Origin: Variovorax sp. N23
GTDB lineage: Bacteria > Pseudomonadota > Gammaproteobacteria > Burkholderiales > Burkholderiaceae_C
Reading direction: 5' to 3'
Length of the DNA: 54,500 nt
Assembly (NCBI RefSeq): GCF_025486315.1
Contig: NZ_JAOOPY010000025.1
Coordinates: forward strand, 1-54,500
Made by a program: the position numbers and the translations under genes. Within the stretch, counting starts at the first letter, position 1; the number at the start of each line of letters is the position of its first letter. A model generated the notes under the pieces. It saw only the letters and a program-made list of their open reading frames with translations. It was not told the DNA's origin and did no database searches. Below, one piece after another: positions 28,412 through 37,064 of this stretch.

Positions 28412-29554
28412 TCAGCGCCCTGGGTGCCGGGCGGCCTGGGCCGCTTTCGCTTGCCGCTCGGCCTTCTCCTGCCTCTGCAGACGGGCCAGCCGGTCGGGCG
28501 TGTTGGTGTAGCTCGCGTTGCCCAGGCCGGTGCCGATGGTGAGCACGGCCCAGTGGTGCACGTCCTGCATGAAGGGCAGCTCGCTCAGGCCCTGCACCAC
28601 CGCGTCGTTGTGCAGCCGCACCGTGGTCGGCGCGCCGCCGATGGTCGGCAGCTTCTTGCTCAGCTCGCTGGGCAGGTGGAAGGTGTCGCTTTCCCAGTCG
28701 CCCGGCAGGTTCTGGGTGCCGCGCGCGATGGAGCCGTCGTCGCGGATGCGCCCCGGGCAGGCGATGCCCACGAAAGGCGCGAGCCGGATCTCCTTCCTCG
28801 CGCAGTAGTCGATGAGCGCCTGCAGCATCCCGGACAGGCGGTCGAGCAACCCGCGGCGGCTGGGCCTGTCGTCGGCATGGCGCCATTTGGCGCGCTGAAT
28901 CACCTTGGCCAGCGACAGGTCCCCGGCCTTCTTGCGCCGCGTCTTCACGATGCCGCAACGCACATTGGTGCCGCCGATGTCGACCGCGAGGATCGCATCG
29001 TAGGCGGCCAGCATGTCGGGCGGCACCAGGTGCACCCAGCCGATCAGGCCGCCGTCGTCGACCTCGTGCGACAGGCGCGCGATCGGCACCTTGACCTTCA
29101 TGTGCTGCAGGATCATCGCGGCCTGCAGGATGGCGCGCTCGCCCACGTCGCTCTCGGGAAAGCCGCCGCCGATCACGATGCGCTGGACCTTGTCCCACGA
29201 GGGCTCGCGCAGAAAGCGGCGCACCACGTGGGCCAGTTCCTCGGCGAACTCCTCCATCGCGCCCTCCAGCAGGTCCGCGCCTTCGGAGGCTTTCTTGCGG
29301 CCGAGCACCCGGTCGAGTTCCTTCTTGCTCAGGTCGCGCGACGCGACGTCGCCGAAGGGGTCGTCCTTGCGCTTCTGGCGGCGGCGCTTGCGCCATTGCT
29401 CCAGCAGCGTCCGGAACGCGGTCTGGCTGGCCGCATCGCCGGCGAAGCCATTCTTGTCGCGCAATTGCAGGCTGTAGCCGTCGACGATGACGGCGGGGAG
29501 TTCGCGGGCGCCGTGGGTATCGGCAAGATGGGGCGGCACGGTCTTGGGGGCCAT
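28412..29554 (-). CDS. ROK/ASKHA sugar-kinase-like protein with circularly permuted motif order
   Basis: 380 residues. The kinase motifs are all visible but in an unusual order. An IGGG motif (128-131) and a DDGG turn (166-169), which in ROK proteins close the C-terminal lobe, come first. The phosphate-1 motif DIGGTN (192-197), GIACPG (263-268), the catalytic LHNDA (Asp317) and phosphate-2 GTGLGN (341-346) come after, and the protein ends 34 residues later in a basic tail. There is no room for a normal C-terminal lobe after 346. No ROK zinc motif (CxCGxxGC) is present. It is probably an ATP-dependent sugar kinase of unknown substrate. It is convergent with the synthase gene, 3 bp away. Confidence 0.8.
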   Translation of the reverse strand: MAPKTVPPHLADTHGARELPAVIVDGYSLQLRDKNGFAGDAASQTAFRTLLEQWRKRRRQKRKDDPFGDVASRDLSKKELDRVLGRKKASEGADLLEGAMEEFAEELAHVVRRFLREPSWDKVQRIVIGGGFPESDVGERAILQAAMILQHMKVKVPIARLSHEVDDGGLIGWVHLVPPDMLAAYDAILAVDIGGTNVRCGIVKTRRKKAGDLSLAKVIQRAKWRHADDRPSRRGLLDRLSGMLQALIDYCARKEIRLAPFVGIACPGRIRDDGSIARGTQNLPGDWESDTFHLPSELSKKLPTIGGAPTTVRLHNDAVVQGLSELPFMQDVHHWAVLTIGTGLGNASYTNTPDRLARLQRQEKAERQAKAAQAARHPGR

Positions 29555-29699
29555 GGGCTCTTTCGAAAATGTGGGAATGCGCAGGGAGATCGAAGCCGCG
29601 GGTCGGCCTCCATCCAATGTCGCTGCGCACGCGCCCAAGACGCATCGGCGCCGGGCACGGGTCGCTGTAGGAATGCGGCCTGACCGATACACTGACCGC

Positions 29700-31223
29700 A
29701 TGCTGCTGCCGCACCCGCTCCAGCGCGCCTGGCGGTCGGCGCTGCTCCCCTGGCTCTTCCTGGCGATGCTCGCGAGCACGGGCGCCGCGTCGGCGCAAGG
29801 CGATGCGCTCCACGTCGGATCGAAGCGCTTCACCGAGTCGTACATCCTGGCCGAAGTGCTGGCGCAGACCGCGGCACCGCACACACCCGTCGCGCCCGTG
29901 GTCCGCCAGGGCCTGGGCAACACGGCGATCGTGTACGAGGCGCTGCGCTCCGGTGCGATCGACGTGTATGCCGAATACACCGGCACCATCGCGCTCGAGA
30001 TCCTGCAGGGTAGCGCCGCCATGACGCGCGCCGAGATGAACGCGCGACTCGCCCCGCTCGGCCTCGGCGTGGCCGTGCCGCTGGGCTTCAACGACGGCTA
30101 CGCGCTCGCGATGCGCGGCGCCGACGCCGACCGGCTCAAGCTCGCGACGCTCAGCGACCTGGCCCGACACCCCGAACTCAAGCTGGGCCTGTCGAACGAG
30201 TTCATCGGCCGCGCCGACGGCTGGCAAGGCCTGGCCGCGCGCTATGGCTTCACGCAGAAGCCCACCGGCCTCGACCACGGCCTGGCCTACGACGCCATCG
30301 CGGCCGGGCAGGTCGACGTCATCGACATCTACACGACCGACGCCAAGATCGACCACCTGGGCCTGCGCGTGCTGCAGGACGACCGCGGCTACTTCCCGCG
30401 CTACGACGCGGTGCTGCTCTACCGCCTCGACCTGCCGGCCCGGCTGCCGGCCGCCTGGGCCGCGCTGCAGACGCTCGAAGGCCGCATCGACGAGCGCGCC
30501 ATGATCGCGATGAACGCGCGCGCCGAACTGCAGGGCGCGGGCTTCGACACCATCGCGCGCGACTTCCTCGCCGGCGCCACGGCATCGGAGGGCCAGCGCG
30601 GCTTCATGGCCAAGCTGTTCGGCAGCGACCTGGGGCGGCTCACGCGCCAGCACATGGTGCTGGTGGCGGTGTCGGTCGGGCTCGCCATCCTGGTCGGCGT
30701 GCCGCTGGCCGTGTGGGTGTCCGCGCATGCACGCACCCGCGCCGTGGTGCTCGGCATCGCCGGCCTGATGCAGACCGTGCCGTCGCTGGCTTTGCTGGCG
30801 GTGCTGATCTCGCTGATCGGCAGCATCGGCACCCTGCCCGCACTCATCGCGCTCACGCTCTACGCGCTGCTGCCCATCATGCGCAACACGGTCACCGGTC
30901 TGGCCGAGGTGCCGCAAGGCCTGCGGCAGGCGGGCACGGCGCTCGGCATGACGCCACGGCAAGGCATGCGCTTCGTGCTGCTCCCGCTGGCCATGCCGAC
31001 GCTGGTGGCGGGCGTGCGCACCGCCACGACGATCGCGATCGGCACCGCCACCATCGCGGCCTTCATCGGTGCGGGCGGATTCGGCGAACGCATCGTGACG
31101 GGGCTGGCCCTGAACGACCGGCAACTGCTGCTGGCCGGTGCGCTGCCGGCGGCGGCGCTGGCGTTGCTGAGCGAGTTGCTGTTCGAGGCGATCGATCGGC
31201 TGCTGCTGCGCCGGCCGGGCTGA
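29700..31223 (+). CDS. Osmoprotectant ABC transporter, fused substrate-binding and permease protein
   Basis: 507 residues. A signal/anchor (about 10-33) is followed by an OpuBC/ProX-type binding domain (about 36-300) beginning LHVGSKRFTESYILAEVLAQ and containing EYTGTIALEIL. A permease domain (about 308-507) follows, with five or so helices and the ABC coupling loop EVPQGLRQAGTALGMTPRQGMRFVLLP. The family imports glycine betaine, choline or carnitine. The binding domain is N-terminal to the permease. No ATPase gene is next to it, so the ATP-binding subunit must be encoded elsewhere. The ATG at 29700 is the start nearest the signal sequence. Confidence 0.88.
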   Translation: MLLPHPLQRAWRSALLPWLFLAMLASTGAASAQGDALHVGSKRFTESYILAEVLAQTAAPHTPVAPVVRQGLGNTAIVYEALRSGAIDVYAEYTGTIALEILQGSAAMTRAEMNARLAPLGLGVAVPLGFNDGYALAMRGADADRLKLATLSDLARHPELKLGLSNEFIGRADGWQGLAARYGFTQKPTGLDHGLAYDAIAAGQVDVIDIYTTDAKIDHLGLRVLQDDRGYFPRYDAVLLYRLDLPARLPAAWAALQTLEGRIDERAMIAMNARAELQGAGFDTIARDFLAGATASEGQRGFMAKLFGSDLGRLTRQHMVLVAVSVGLAILVGVPLAVWVSAHARTRAVVLGIAGLMQTVPSLALLAVLISLIGSIGTLPALIALTLYALLPIMRNTVTGLAEVPQGLRQAGTALGMTPRQGMRFVLLPLAMPTLVAGVRTATTIAIGTATIAAFIGAGGFGERIVTGLALNDRQLLLAGALPAAALALLSELLFEAIDRLLLRRPG

Positions 31224-31224
31224 A

Positions 31225-31917
31225 TCAGACGTCCCCGAAGACCACCACCGCATCACCCGGTTGCCAGGCCGGAAACTTCGGCATGGCGCTCGCCCAGAGC
31301 GAAGATGCTGTGAGCGCCGACAGCCACGCGCTCAACGCAGGCCACGGCGCCGCGGCGAACCAGGCCGCATCGACCTGCGCGAACTGCCGCACGAAGGGTG
31401 CGATGGCCATGTCGGCCAGCGCGGGCGCATCGCCGAACAGGTGACGCGACCCGCGCAGCCGCGTCTCCAGCCCGTCGAGGAAGGCAGCGGCTTCGGCCCG
31501 GTGCCACAGCGCATCGGCACCCTCGTAGCGGTTCGGGTACTTGTAGCGGTCGAGGTGCCGCTTGAAGCCGCCGTCGCACTGCGCGACGAGCGCGAGCATG
31601 TCGTCGGGCGTGCCGCCCGACGGCGTGAGCCAATGCTGCGGATCGCGCTGCGCCAGCGCCCACCGCATGATCGCCAGGCTCTCGTCGATCACCGTGCCAT
31701 CGACATCGACCAGCACCGGCACCGTGGCCTTGGGCGACGCTTCGCGCAACGCGACCGGCTTGTCGCGCAGCACCACCTCGCGCAGCTCGCAAGCGGTGCC
31801 GCTGACCAGCAGCGCGAAGCGGGCGCGCATGGCGAAGGGGCAGCGGCGGAAGGAATAGAGGATGGGCAGCATGGGCAGCGCGGGCAAAGGTATGGACAAC
31901 GGCCAGGGTGCCGTCAT
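31225..31917 (-). CDS. Glutathione S-transferase family protein
   Basis: About 230 residues (215 if translation begins at 31872). The N-terminal thioredoxin-like domain has LYSFRRCPFAMRARFAL with Cys-Pro-Phe at the active-site position and the KATVPVLVDVDGTVIDESLAIM segment that binds glutathione. The C-terminal half is helical, with GDAPALADMAIAPFVRQF as the N-capping box of GSTs. The ATG at 31917 overlaps the LysE stop as ATGA, which argues for coupled translation and for this start. The substrate is unknown. It ends 1 base from the convergent osmoprotectant gene. Confidence 0.86.
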   Translation of the reverse strand: MTAPWPLSIPLPALPMLPILYSFRRCPFAMRARFALLVSGTACELREVVLRDKPVALREASPKATVPVLVDVDGTVIDESLAIMRWALAQRDPQHWLTPSGGTPDDMLALVAQCDGGFKRHLDRYKYPNRYEGADALWHRAEAAAFLDGLETRLRGSRHLFGDAPALADMAIAPFVRQFAQVDAAWFAAAPWPALSAWLSALTASSLWASAMPKFPAWQPGDAVVVFGDV

Positions 31918-32528
31918 CCCAGGACCGATGTCAGTTGCCACAGCGAAAAGACCACGAGCACTGTGGCGCTGCCCAGGTTGATGCGGCGCTGCCAGCGCAG
32001 GTCGAAGCGCTCGCGAAGGCGGCCGACGACGCTGCTGAGGAAGAGCCACCACAGCGCCGAACCGACCAGCACGCCCAGCACCATCGTCCCGGGTGCCGTC
32101 ACGGACGATCGCCCCGCCATCGCGCCGAAGATCGCGACGAACGAGAGGATCGTCGCCGGGTTGGACAGCGTCAGCACGAAGGTGGACGCGAAGTACTGCC
32201 AGCCCTTGCGCGCCGGCGCGCTCGTCGTCGTGCGCGCGGTCACGGGCGCGCGTGCGAGCTTCCAGGCCATCCACAGCAGAAAGCCCGCACCGAACAGCGT
32301 GAGCGGCAGACGCACGGCTACCAGGGCCTGGATCAACCAGCTCACGCCGAAGGCGCCGACCGCACCATAGACCGCATCCGCGGCAGCGGCTCCCATACCG
32401 GTCGCGAGCCCCGCGCGGGGGCCTTGGTCGAGGCTGCGCTGAATGGTCAGCACGCCGATCGGGCCGACCGGAGCGGCGATCGACAAACCGATCAGCAGTG
32501 AAGAGACGAAGACTTTCAGAAGTTCCAT
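31914..32528 (-). CDS. LysE family amino-acid exporter
   Basis: A 204-residue inner-membrane protein with five to six helices and the LysE/RhtB signature near the N terminus (SIAAPVGPIGVLTIQRSLDQGPRAGLATGMGAAAADAVYG). Members export lysine, arginine, homoserine or other amino acids. Its start is 93 bp from a divergent Lrp-type regulator, a usual pairing for such exporters. The downstream GST overlaps it by 4 bp. Confidence 0.92.
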   Translation of the reverse strand: MELLKVFVSSLLIGLSIAAPVGPIGVLTIQRSLDQGPRAGLATGMGAAAADAVYGAVGAFGVSWLIQALVAVRLPLTLFGAGFLLWMAWKLARAPVTARTTTSAPARKGWQYFASTFVLTLSNPATILSFVAIFGAMAGRSSVTAPGTMVLGVLVGSALWWLFLSSVVGRLRERFDLRWQRRINLGSATVLVVFSLWQLTSVLG

Positions 32529-32568
32529 GCCAGCGATCGTAGGTCGGCCGCTTCGCGAGCTGAAGTCG

Positions 32569-32609
32569 ATTTTTACGGCACCGGTGAGTGATCGCCAGAA
32601 TTTTTATGG
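32569..32609. promoter_or_regulatory. Direct repeats between lysE-type gene and its Lrp regulator
   Basis: ATTTTTACGG at 32569-32578 and ATTTTTATGG at 32600-32609 are spaced 31 bp, about three helical turns. They are AT-rich islands in a GC-rich region, and candidate Lrp sites; a simple promoter element is also possible. Confidence 0.4.
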
Positions 32610-32621
32610 AGAATCGCGTCG

Positions 32622-33080
32622 ATGACCGAGCCCCTTCAACTCGACGCCAAGGCCTGGAAACTGCTCGAAGCCTTGCAGGCCGATGGTCGCGCGCCGCTCA
32701 AGACACTGGCCGAAGCGGCCGGGCTGTCGATCGCTGCGACCGCCGAGCGCCTCAAGCGCCTGCAGGGCGCGGGGGTCATCCGCGGCGTGCATGCCGACCT
32801 CGATCCCGCAAAAGTCGGTCTGCCGGTCCAGGCCATCATCGGCATCACGACGGGTCAGCCGCACAAGCAGGCGCTGCTGAAAGCACTGCGTGCACGCGCC
32901 GAAGTCCTCGAGTGCCATCACGTCACCGGTGCCGATTCGTACATGATGACGGTCGCCGTGGCGGACATGGCCGCGCTGGAGTCCTTCCTCGGCGACGTCA
33001 ACCGGTGGGGCGAGACGCGCACCGCGATCATCATGTCCACGCCCATCTTTCGGCGCGGCCCGCGGCACTGGTCGGCCTGA
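32622..33080 (+). CDS. Lrp/AsnC family transcriptional regulator
   Basis: 152 residues. The N-terminal winged helix-turn-helix is LDAKAWKLLEALQADGRAPLKTLAEAAGLSIAATAERLKRLQGAGVI, followed by a RAM domain with ECHHVTGADSYMMTVAV. It differs clearly from the other Lrp in the window (21238-21720). Divergent placement from the LysE exporter suggests it senses the exported amino acid and activates export, like the pairing seen for other LysE-type systems; this is inference. A GGAG ribosome site precedes the ATG. Confidence 0.92.
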   Translation: MTEPLQLDAKAWKLLEALQADGRAPLKTLAEAAGLSIAATAERLKRLQGAGVIRGVHADLDPAKVGLPVQAIIGITTGQPHKQALLKALRARAEVLECHHVTGADSYMMTVAVADMAALESFLGDVNRWGETRTAIIMSTPIFRRGPRHWSA

Positions 33081-33151
33081 ACGCCGGCGGTCGGGGCTCG
33101 AGCCTGGCGAGCAGCGGCGGCATCCCCGATGCGCCGCGGACGCCCCCCCCC

Positions 33152-33187
33152 AAAAAATGCCCGCGGCGCAAGAAGCGCGGCGGGCAT
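33152..33187 (-). terminator. Rho-independent terminator of the aldarate operon
   Basis: On the minus strand ATGCCCGC (33187-33180) pairs with GCGGGCAT (33164-33157), followed by T6 then G-rich sequence. It lies 32 bp beyond the semialdehyde dehydrogenase stop. Confidence 0.88.
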
Positions 33188-33218
33188 GGCATTCAGTGCG
33201 GAACGCTCAGGCCAGCGA

Positions 33219-34655
33219 TCAGGCCAACGTATACGCCGTCTTCACGATGGTGAAGAACTCCTGCGCGTACTTGCCCTGCTCGCGCGGGCCGTAGCTGGAG
33301 CCCTTGCGCCCGCCGAAAGGCACGTGGTAATCCACACCCGCCGTCGGCAGGTTGACCATCACCATGCCGGCCTGGCTGTGGCGCTTGAAGTGCGTCGCGT
33401 ACTTCAGGCTGGTCGTGGCGATGCCCGACGACAGGCCGAACTGCGTGTCGTTGGCCGTGGCCAGCGCCTCGTCGTAGTCCTTCACGCGGATCACGCTGGC
33501 GACCGGGCCGAAGATCTCTTCGCGGTTGATGCGCATCGTCTTGTCGCTGTCGACGAACAGCGCCGGCGCCATGTAGAAGCCTTCGGTGTCGAGCTTCAAA
33601 CGGCCGCCGCCCGCGGCCAGCACCGCGCCTTCGCTCTTGCCGATCTCGACGTAGCTCAGGTCCTGCTCGAGCTGGCTCTGGCTCGACACCGGGCCGATGT
33701 CGGTGCCCTGCACCAGCGCGTCGCCCACCTTGATCTTTTCCATGCGGGCCTTCATCGCCTCGATGAACTTCGGGTAGATGCCGTCGGTGACGATCAGCCG
33801 GCTGGACGCCGTGCAGCGCTGGCCGGTCGAATAGAAGGCGCTCTGCACACTCAGCTCGACGGCCTGCGCCAGGTCGGCGTCGTCCAGGATGACCTGCGGG
33901 TTCTTGCCGCCCATCTCGAGCTGCACCTTCTTGTGGTTGGTGGCGCACTGCACCGCGATGCGGCTGCCCACGCCGACCGAGCCGGTGAAGCTGATGGCAT
34001 GGATGCCGGGGTGGTTGACCAGCGCATCGCCGATCACGCTGCCGCGGCCCATCACCAGGTTGAACACGCCGGCCGGAATGCCCGAGCGGCTGATGATCTC
34101 GGCCAGCGCCCAGGCGCAGCCCGGCACCAGGTCGGCCGGCTTCATCACGACGCAGTTGCCGAAGGCCAATGCCGGCGCGATCTTCCAGGCCGGAATCGCG
34201 ATGGGGAAGTTCCACGGCGTGATCAGGCCGACGACGCCGACCGGCTCGCGCGTGATCTCGACGCCGATGTTGGGGCGCACCGAGGGGAGGGTCTCACCCG
34301 CCAGGCGCAGGCATTCGCCGGCGAAGAACTTGAAGATCTGGCCGGCGCGGGTGGCTTCGCCGATGCCTTCGGCCTTGGTCTTGCCCTCTTCACGCGCGAG
34401 CAGCGTGCCCAGTTCTTCCTTGCGTGCCAGGATCTCGGTGCCGATCTTGTCGAGCGCGTCCGAGCGCATCTGGATGCCGCTGGTCGACCAGGCCGGGAAG
34501 GCGGCGGTGGCGGCGGCCACGGCGGCTTCGACATGCGAGGCGTCACCTTGGGTGTATTCGGCGATGGTGTCGCCCAGGTTCGACGGGTTCAGGTTCGGGC
34601 TGTAGCTGTTGCCCTTCTTCCATTCGCCGCCGATCAGGTTGTCGTGTTGTTGCAT
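33219..34655 (-). CDS. 2,5-dioxovalerate (alpha-ketoglutarate semialdehyde) dehydrogenase
   Basis: A 478-residue aldehyde dehydrogenase. The catalytic and cofactor residues are in place: Asn149 (TPWNFP), Lys172 (MKPAD), Glu247 (QLEMGGKNP) and Cys281 (STGQRCTASS). It is the last gene of the minus-strand operon Bug - kdgD - gudD - this gene. The product of KdgD is 2-oxoglutarate semialdehyde, so this enzyme should oxidise it to 2-oxoglutarate with NAD(P). The specificity is assigned from that context; close relatives act on succinate semialdehyde. A hairpin lies in the 85 bp between gudD and it. Confidence 0.9.
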   Translation of the reverse strand: MQQHDNLIGGEWKKGNSYSPNLNPSNLGDTIAEYTQGDASHVEAAVAAATAAFPAWSTSGIQMRSDALDKIGTEILARKEELGTLLAREEGKTKAEGIGEATRAGQIFKFFAGECLRLAGETLPSVRPNIGVEITREPVGVVGLITPWNFPIAIPAWKIAPALAFGNCVVMKPADLVPGCAWALAEIISRSGIPAGVFNLVMGRGSVIGDALVNHPGIHAISFTGSVGVGSRIAVQCATNHKKVQLEMGGKNPQVILDDADLAQAVELSVQSAFYSTGQRCTASSRLIVTDGIYPKFIEAMKARMEKIKVGDALVQGTDIGPVSSQSQLEQDLSYVEIGKSEGAVLAAGGGRLKLDTEGFYMAPALFVDSDKTMRINREEIFGPVASVIRVKDYDEALATANDTQFGLSSGIATTSLKYATHFKRHSQAGMVMVNLPTAGVDYHVPFGGRKGSSYGPREQGKYAQEFFTIVKTAYTLA

Positions 34656-34674
34656 GTCGGATCCTTGTGGTGAA

Positions 34675-34707
34675 AAGTGAGAAAGCCGAAGCGAGGGCGC
34701 TTCGGCT
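34675..34707 (-). terminator. Intra-operon hairpin between gudD and the semialdehyde dehydrogenase
   Basis: A perfect 10-bp stem AGCCGAAGCG / CGCTTCGGCT (34684-34693 with 34698-34707), 4-nt loop, followed on the minus strand by TTTCTCACTTTTC. The T run is interrupted, so partial termination or an RNA-processing stop is more likely than full termination. Confidence 0.55.
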
Positions 34708-34740
34708 CGGGAAGAGATGGTGGGTGCCGAGATTAACGCG

Positions 34741-36108
34741 TCAACGCACCATGCAGGGCCGCTTGTTGTCGAACTGCCAGCCCGGGATCAGGTACTGCAT
34801 GGCCTGCGCGTCGTTCCGCGCGCCCAGGCCGTGTTGGAGGTACAGCTGGTGCGCTTTCTCGACCTCGTCCATGTCCAGTTCCACGCCCAGGCCGCCTTGC
34901 GTCGGCACCTGCACGAACCCGCCCTCGATCTGCAGCGGCGCCTTCGTCAAACGCTGGCCGTCCTGCCAGATCCAGTGGGTGTCGATGGCCGTGACCTTGC
35001 CCGGCGCGGCTGCGGCCACGTGGGTGAACATCGCGAGCGACACGTCGAAGTGGTTGTTCGAGTGCGAGCCCCAGGTCAGGCCCCAGGCCTGGCACAGCTG
35101 CGCCACGCGCACGGAACCCTGCAGGGTCCAGAAATGCGGATCGGCCAATGGAATGTCGACCGACTGCAGCGACAGGCTGTGCACCATCTCGCGCCAGTCG
35201 GTGGCGACCATGTTGGTGGCGGTGGGCAGGCCGGTGGCGCGGCGGAACTCGGCCATCACCTCGCGGCCGGAGAACACGCCTTCGGCGCCGCACGGGTCCT
35301 CAGCGTAAGCCATCACGCCGTGCAGGTCGCGCGTGAGGCGGATCGCGTCCTTCAGCAGCCAGCCGCCGTTGGGGTCGAGCGTGACGCGCGCCTCGGGGAA
35401 GCGCTCGTGCAGCGCACGGATCGCCTCGACCTCTTCCTCGCCGCGCAGCACGCCGCCCTTGAGCTTGAAGTCGGTGAAGCCGTAGCGCGCATGGCTGGCT
35501 TCGGCCAGGCGCACGATGGCCTCGGGCGTCATGGCTTCTTCGTGGCGCAGGCGGAACCAGTCGTTGTCCGCATCGGGCTCGCTGCGGTACGGCAGGTCGG
35601 TCTTCTTCCGGTCGCCGACGTAGAACAGGTAGCCGAGCATCTGCACCGCATCGCGCTGCTGGCCTTCGCCGAGCAGCGCCGCGACCGGCACGTTCAGGTG
35701 CTGGCCGAGCAGGTCGAGCAGCGCGGCCTCGGCGGCCGTGACCGCGTGGATGGCGATGCGCAGGTCGAAGGTCTGCGTGCCGCGGCCGCCGCTGTCGCGG
35801 TCGGCGAACTGCGCGCGCATGGCGTTGAGCATCGCGTTGTGCCGGCCGATCGGCTGGCCGACGATGAGGCCGCGCGCATCTTCCAGCGTCTGGCGGATCT
35901 TCTCGCCGCCGGGCACCTCGCCCACGCCGGTGTGGCCGGCGCTGTCTTTCAGGATCAACAGGTTGCGGGTGAAGAACGGGCCGTGGGCACCGCTCAGGTT
36001 CATCAGCATGCCGTCGTGGCCCGCGACCGGGACCACGCGCAGTTCGGTGACGACGGGGGTGCCGGACGTCGCAGAGGCGGACTCAGGGCGTGTCATGGGC
36101 GACGTCAC
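34741..36108 (-). CDS. gudD: Glucarate dehydratase
   Basis: 455 residues. An enolase-superfamily enzyme that converts D-glucarate to 5-keto-4-deoxy-D-glucarate. The active-site residues are all present with a constant offset of ten from E. coli GudD: Lys215 and Lys217 (FKLKGG), Asp245 (LDPNGGW), Glu270 (YAEDPCG), Asn299 (TNM) and His349 (GSHSNNHFD). The start lies 3 bp after the kdgD stop. A second in-frame ATG at 36096 is possible. Confidence 0.95.
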   Translation of the reverse strand: MTSPMTRPESASATSGTPVVTELRVVPVAGHDGMLMNLSGAHGPFFTRNLLILKDSAGHTGVGEVPGGEKIRQTLEDARGLIVGQPIGRHNAMLNAMRAQFADRDSGGRGTQTFDLRIAIHAVTAAEAALLDLLGQHLNVPVAALLGEGQQRDAVQMLGYLFYVGDRKKTDLPYRSEPDADNDWFRLRHEEAMTPEAIVRLAEASHARYGFTDFKLKGGVLRGEEEVEAIRALHERFPEARVTLDPNGGWLLKDAIRLTRDLHGVMAYAEDPCGAEGVFSGREVMAEFRRATGLPTATNMVATDWREMVHSLSLQSVDIPLADPHFWTLQGSVRVAQLCQAWGLTWGSHSNNHFDVSLAMFTHVAAAAPGKVTAIDTHWIWQDGQRLTKAPLQIEGGFVQVPTQGGLGVELDMDEVEKAHQLYLQHGLGARNDAQAMQYLIPGWQFDNKRPCMVR

Positions 36109-36111
36109 GCT

Positions 36112-37023
36112 TCACTGCGGTCCCAGCTTGTCGATCAGCGCCTCGAGCATTTCCATCTCGTCGGGCTTCAGGTCCGTCAGCGGCGGGCGCACCGGGCCGG
36201 CACCGTGGCCGACGATCTTCGCGCCAGCCTTCACGATGCTCACCGCGTAGCCCTGCATGCGGTTGCGCAGGTCGAGGTAGGGCATGAAGAAGTCCTTGAG
36301 CAGGCGATGCTGCGTGGCCATGTCGTCGTCGCGCACGGCTTCGTAGAACTGCATCGCGGTCTTCGGGATGAAGTTGAAGACGGCCGACGAATACACCGGC
36401 GTGCCCATCGCCTTGTAGGCGGCGGCGTAGACCTCGGCCGTCGGCAGGCCACCCAGGTAGGCGAAGCGGTCGCCCATGCGCTGGTAGATCGCGACCATGG
36501 TCTCGATGTCGCCGATGCCGTCCTTGAAGCCCACGAGGTTCGGGTTGCGCTCGGCCAGGCGGGCCAGCGTCTCGGGCTTGAAGCGCGTCGAACCGCGGTT
36601 GTAGATGATCACGCCGAAGTCCACGCTCTTGCACACCGCCTCGACGTGCGCCGCCAGACCTTCCTGGCCGGCCTCGGTCAGGTAATGCGGCAGCAGCAGG
36701 ATGCCGTGCGCGCCGGCCTTCTCGGCGGCTTGCGCGCATTCGATGGCGAAGCGCGTCGGGCCGCCGGCGCCCGCGATGATCGGCACCACGCCGCGGCAGG
36801 TGTCGACCGCGGTCTGGATGATGCCGGGGTATTCCGCGCCGGTCAGCGAGAAGAATTCACCGGTGCCGCCGGCGGCGAACAGCGCGCTCGCGCCATAAGG
36901 TGCGAGCCATTCGAGGCGCTGCTGGTAGCCCTTCTTGTGGAAGTCGCCGTTCGCATCGAAGTCGGTCAACGGGAACGACAGCAGGCCGGAGCCCATGATG
37001 GATTTGAGTTCTTGGGGGTTCAT
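36112..37023 (-). CDS. kdgD: 5-dehydro-4-deoxyglucarate dehydratase
   Basis: 303 residues of the DHDPS/NAL lyase family. It dehydrates and decarboxylates 5-keto-4-deoxyglucarate, the common product of GudD and GarD, to 2-oxoglutarate semialdehyde. The Schiff-base lysine is Lys167 (VGFKDGIGD) and the catalytic Tyr141 is in IIYNRGSTRF. The GTGEFFSLT segment near residue 53 fits KdgD rather than DapA. It sits between the Bug gene and gudD and is co-directional with both. The ATG at 37023 is chosen by homology of the N terminus (MNPQELKSIMGSGLLSFPLT). Confidence 0.95.
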   Translation of the reverse strand: MNPQELKSIMGSGLLSFPLTDFDANGDFHKKGYQQRLEWLAPYGASALFAAGGTGEFFSLTGAEYPGIIQTAVDTCRGVVPIIAGAGGPTRFAIECAQAAEKAGAHGILLLPHYLTEAGQEGLAAHVEAVCKSVDFGVIIYNRGSTRFKPETLARLAERNPNLVGFKDGIGDIETMVAIYQRMGDRFAYLGGLPTAEVYAAAYKAMGTPVYSSAVFNFIPKTAMQFYEAVRDDDMATQHRLLKDFFMPYLDLRNRMQGYAVSIVKAGAKIVGHGAGPVRPPLTDLKPDEMEMLEALIDKLGPQ

Positions 37024-37064
37024 CACACGTCCTGTGAATTGAGAAAAAAGAGAGAGGGTGCCGG

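Noticed and set aside
28215..31256. A 1013-codon minus-strand frame across the ROK-like and osmoprotectant genes
   Set aside because: It is antisense or out of frame to genes with clear motifs; composition is Arg/Gln/His-rich shadow.
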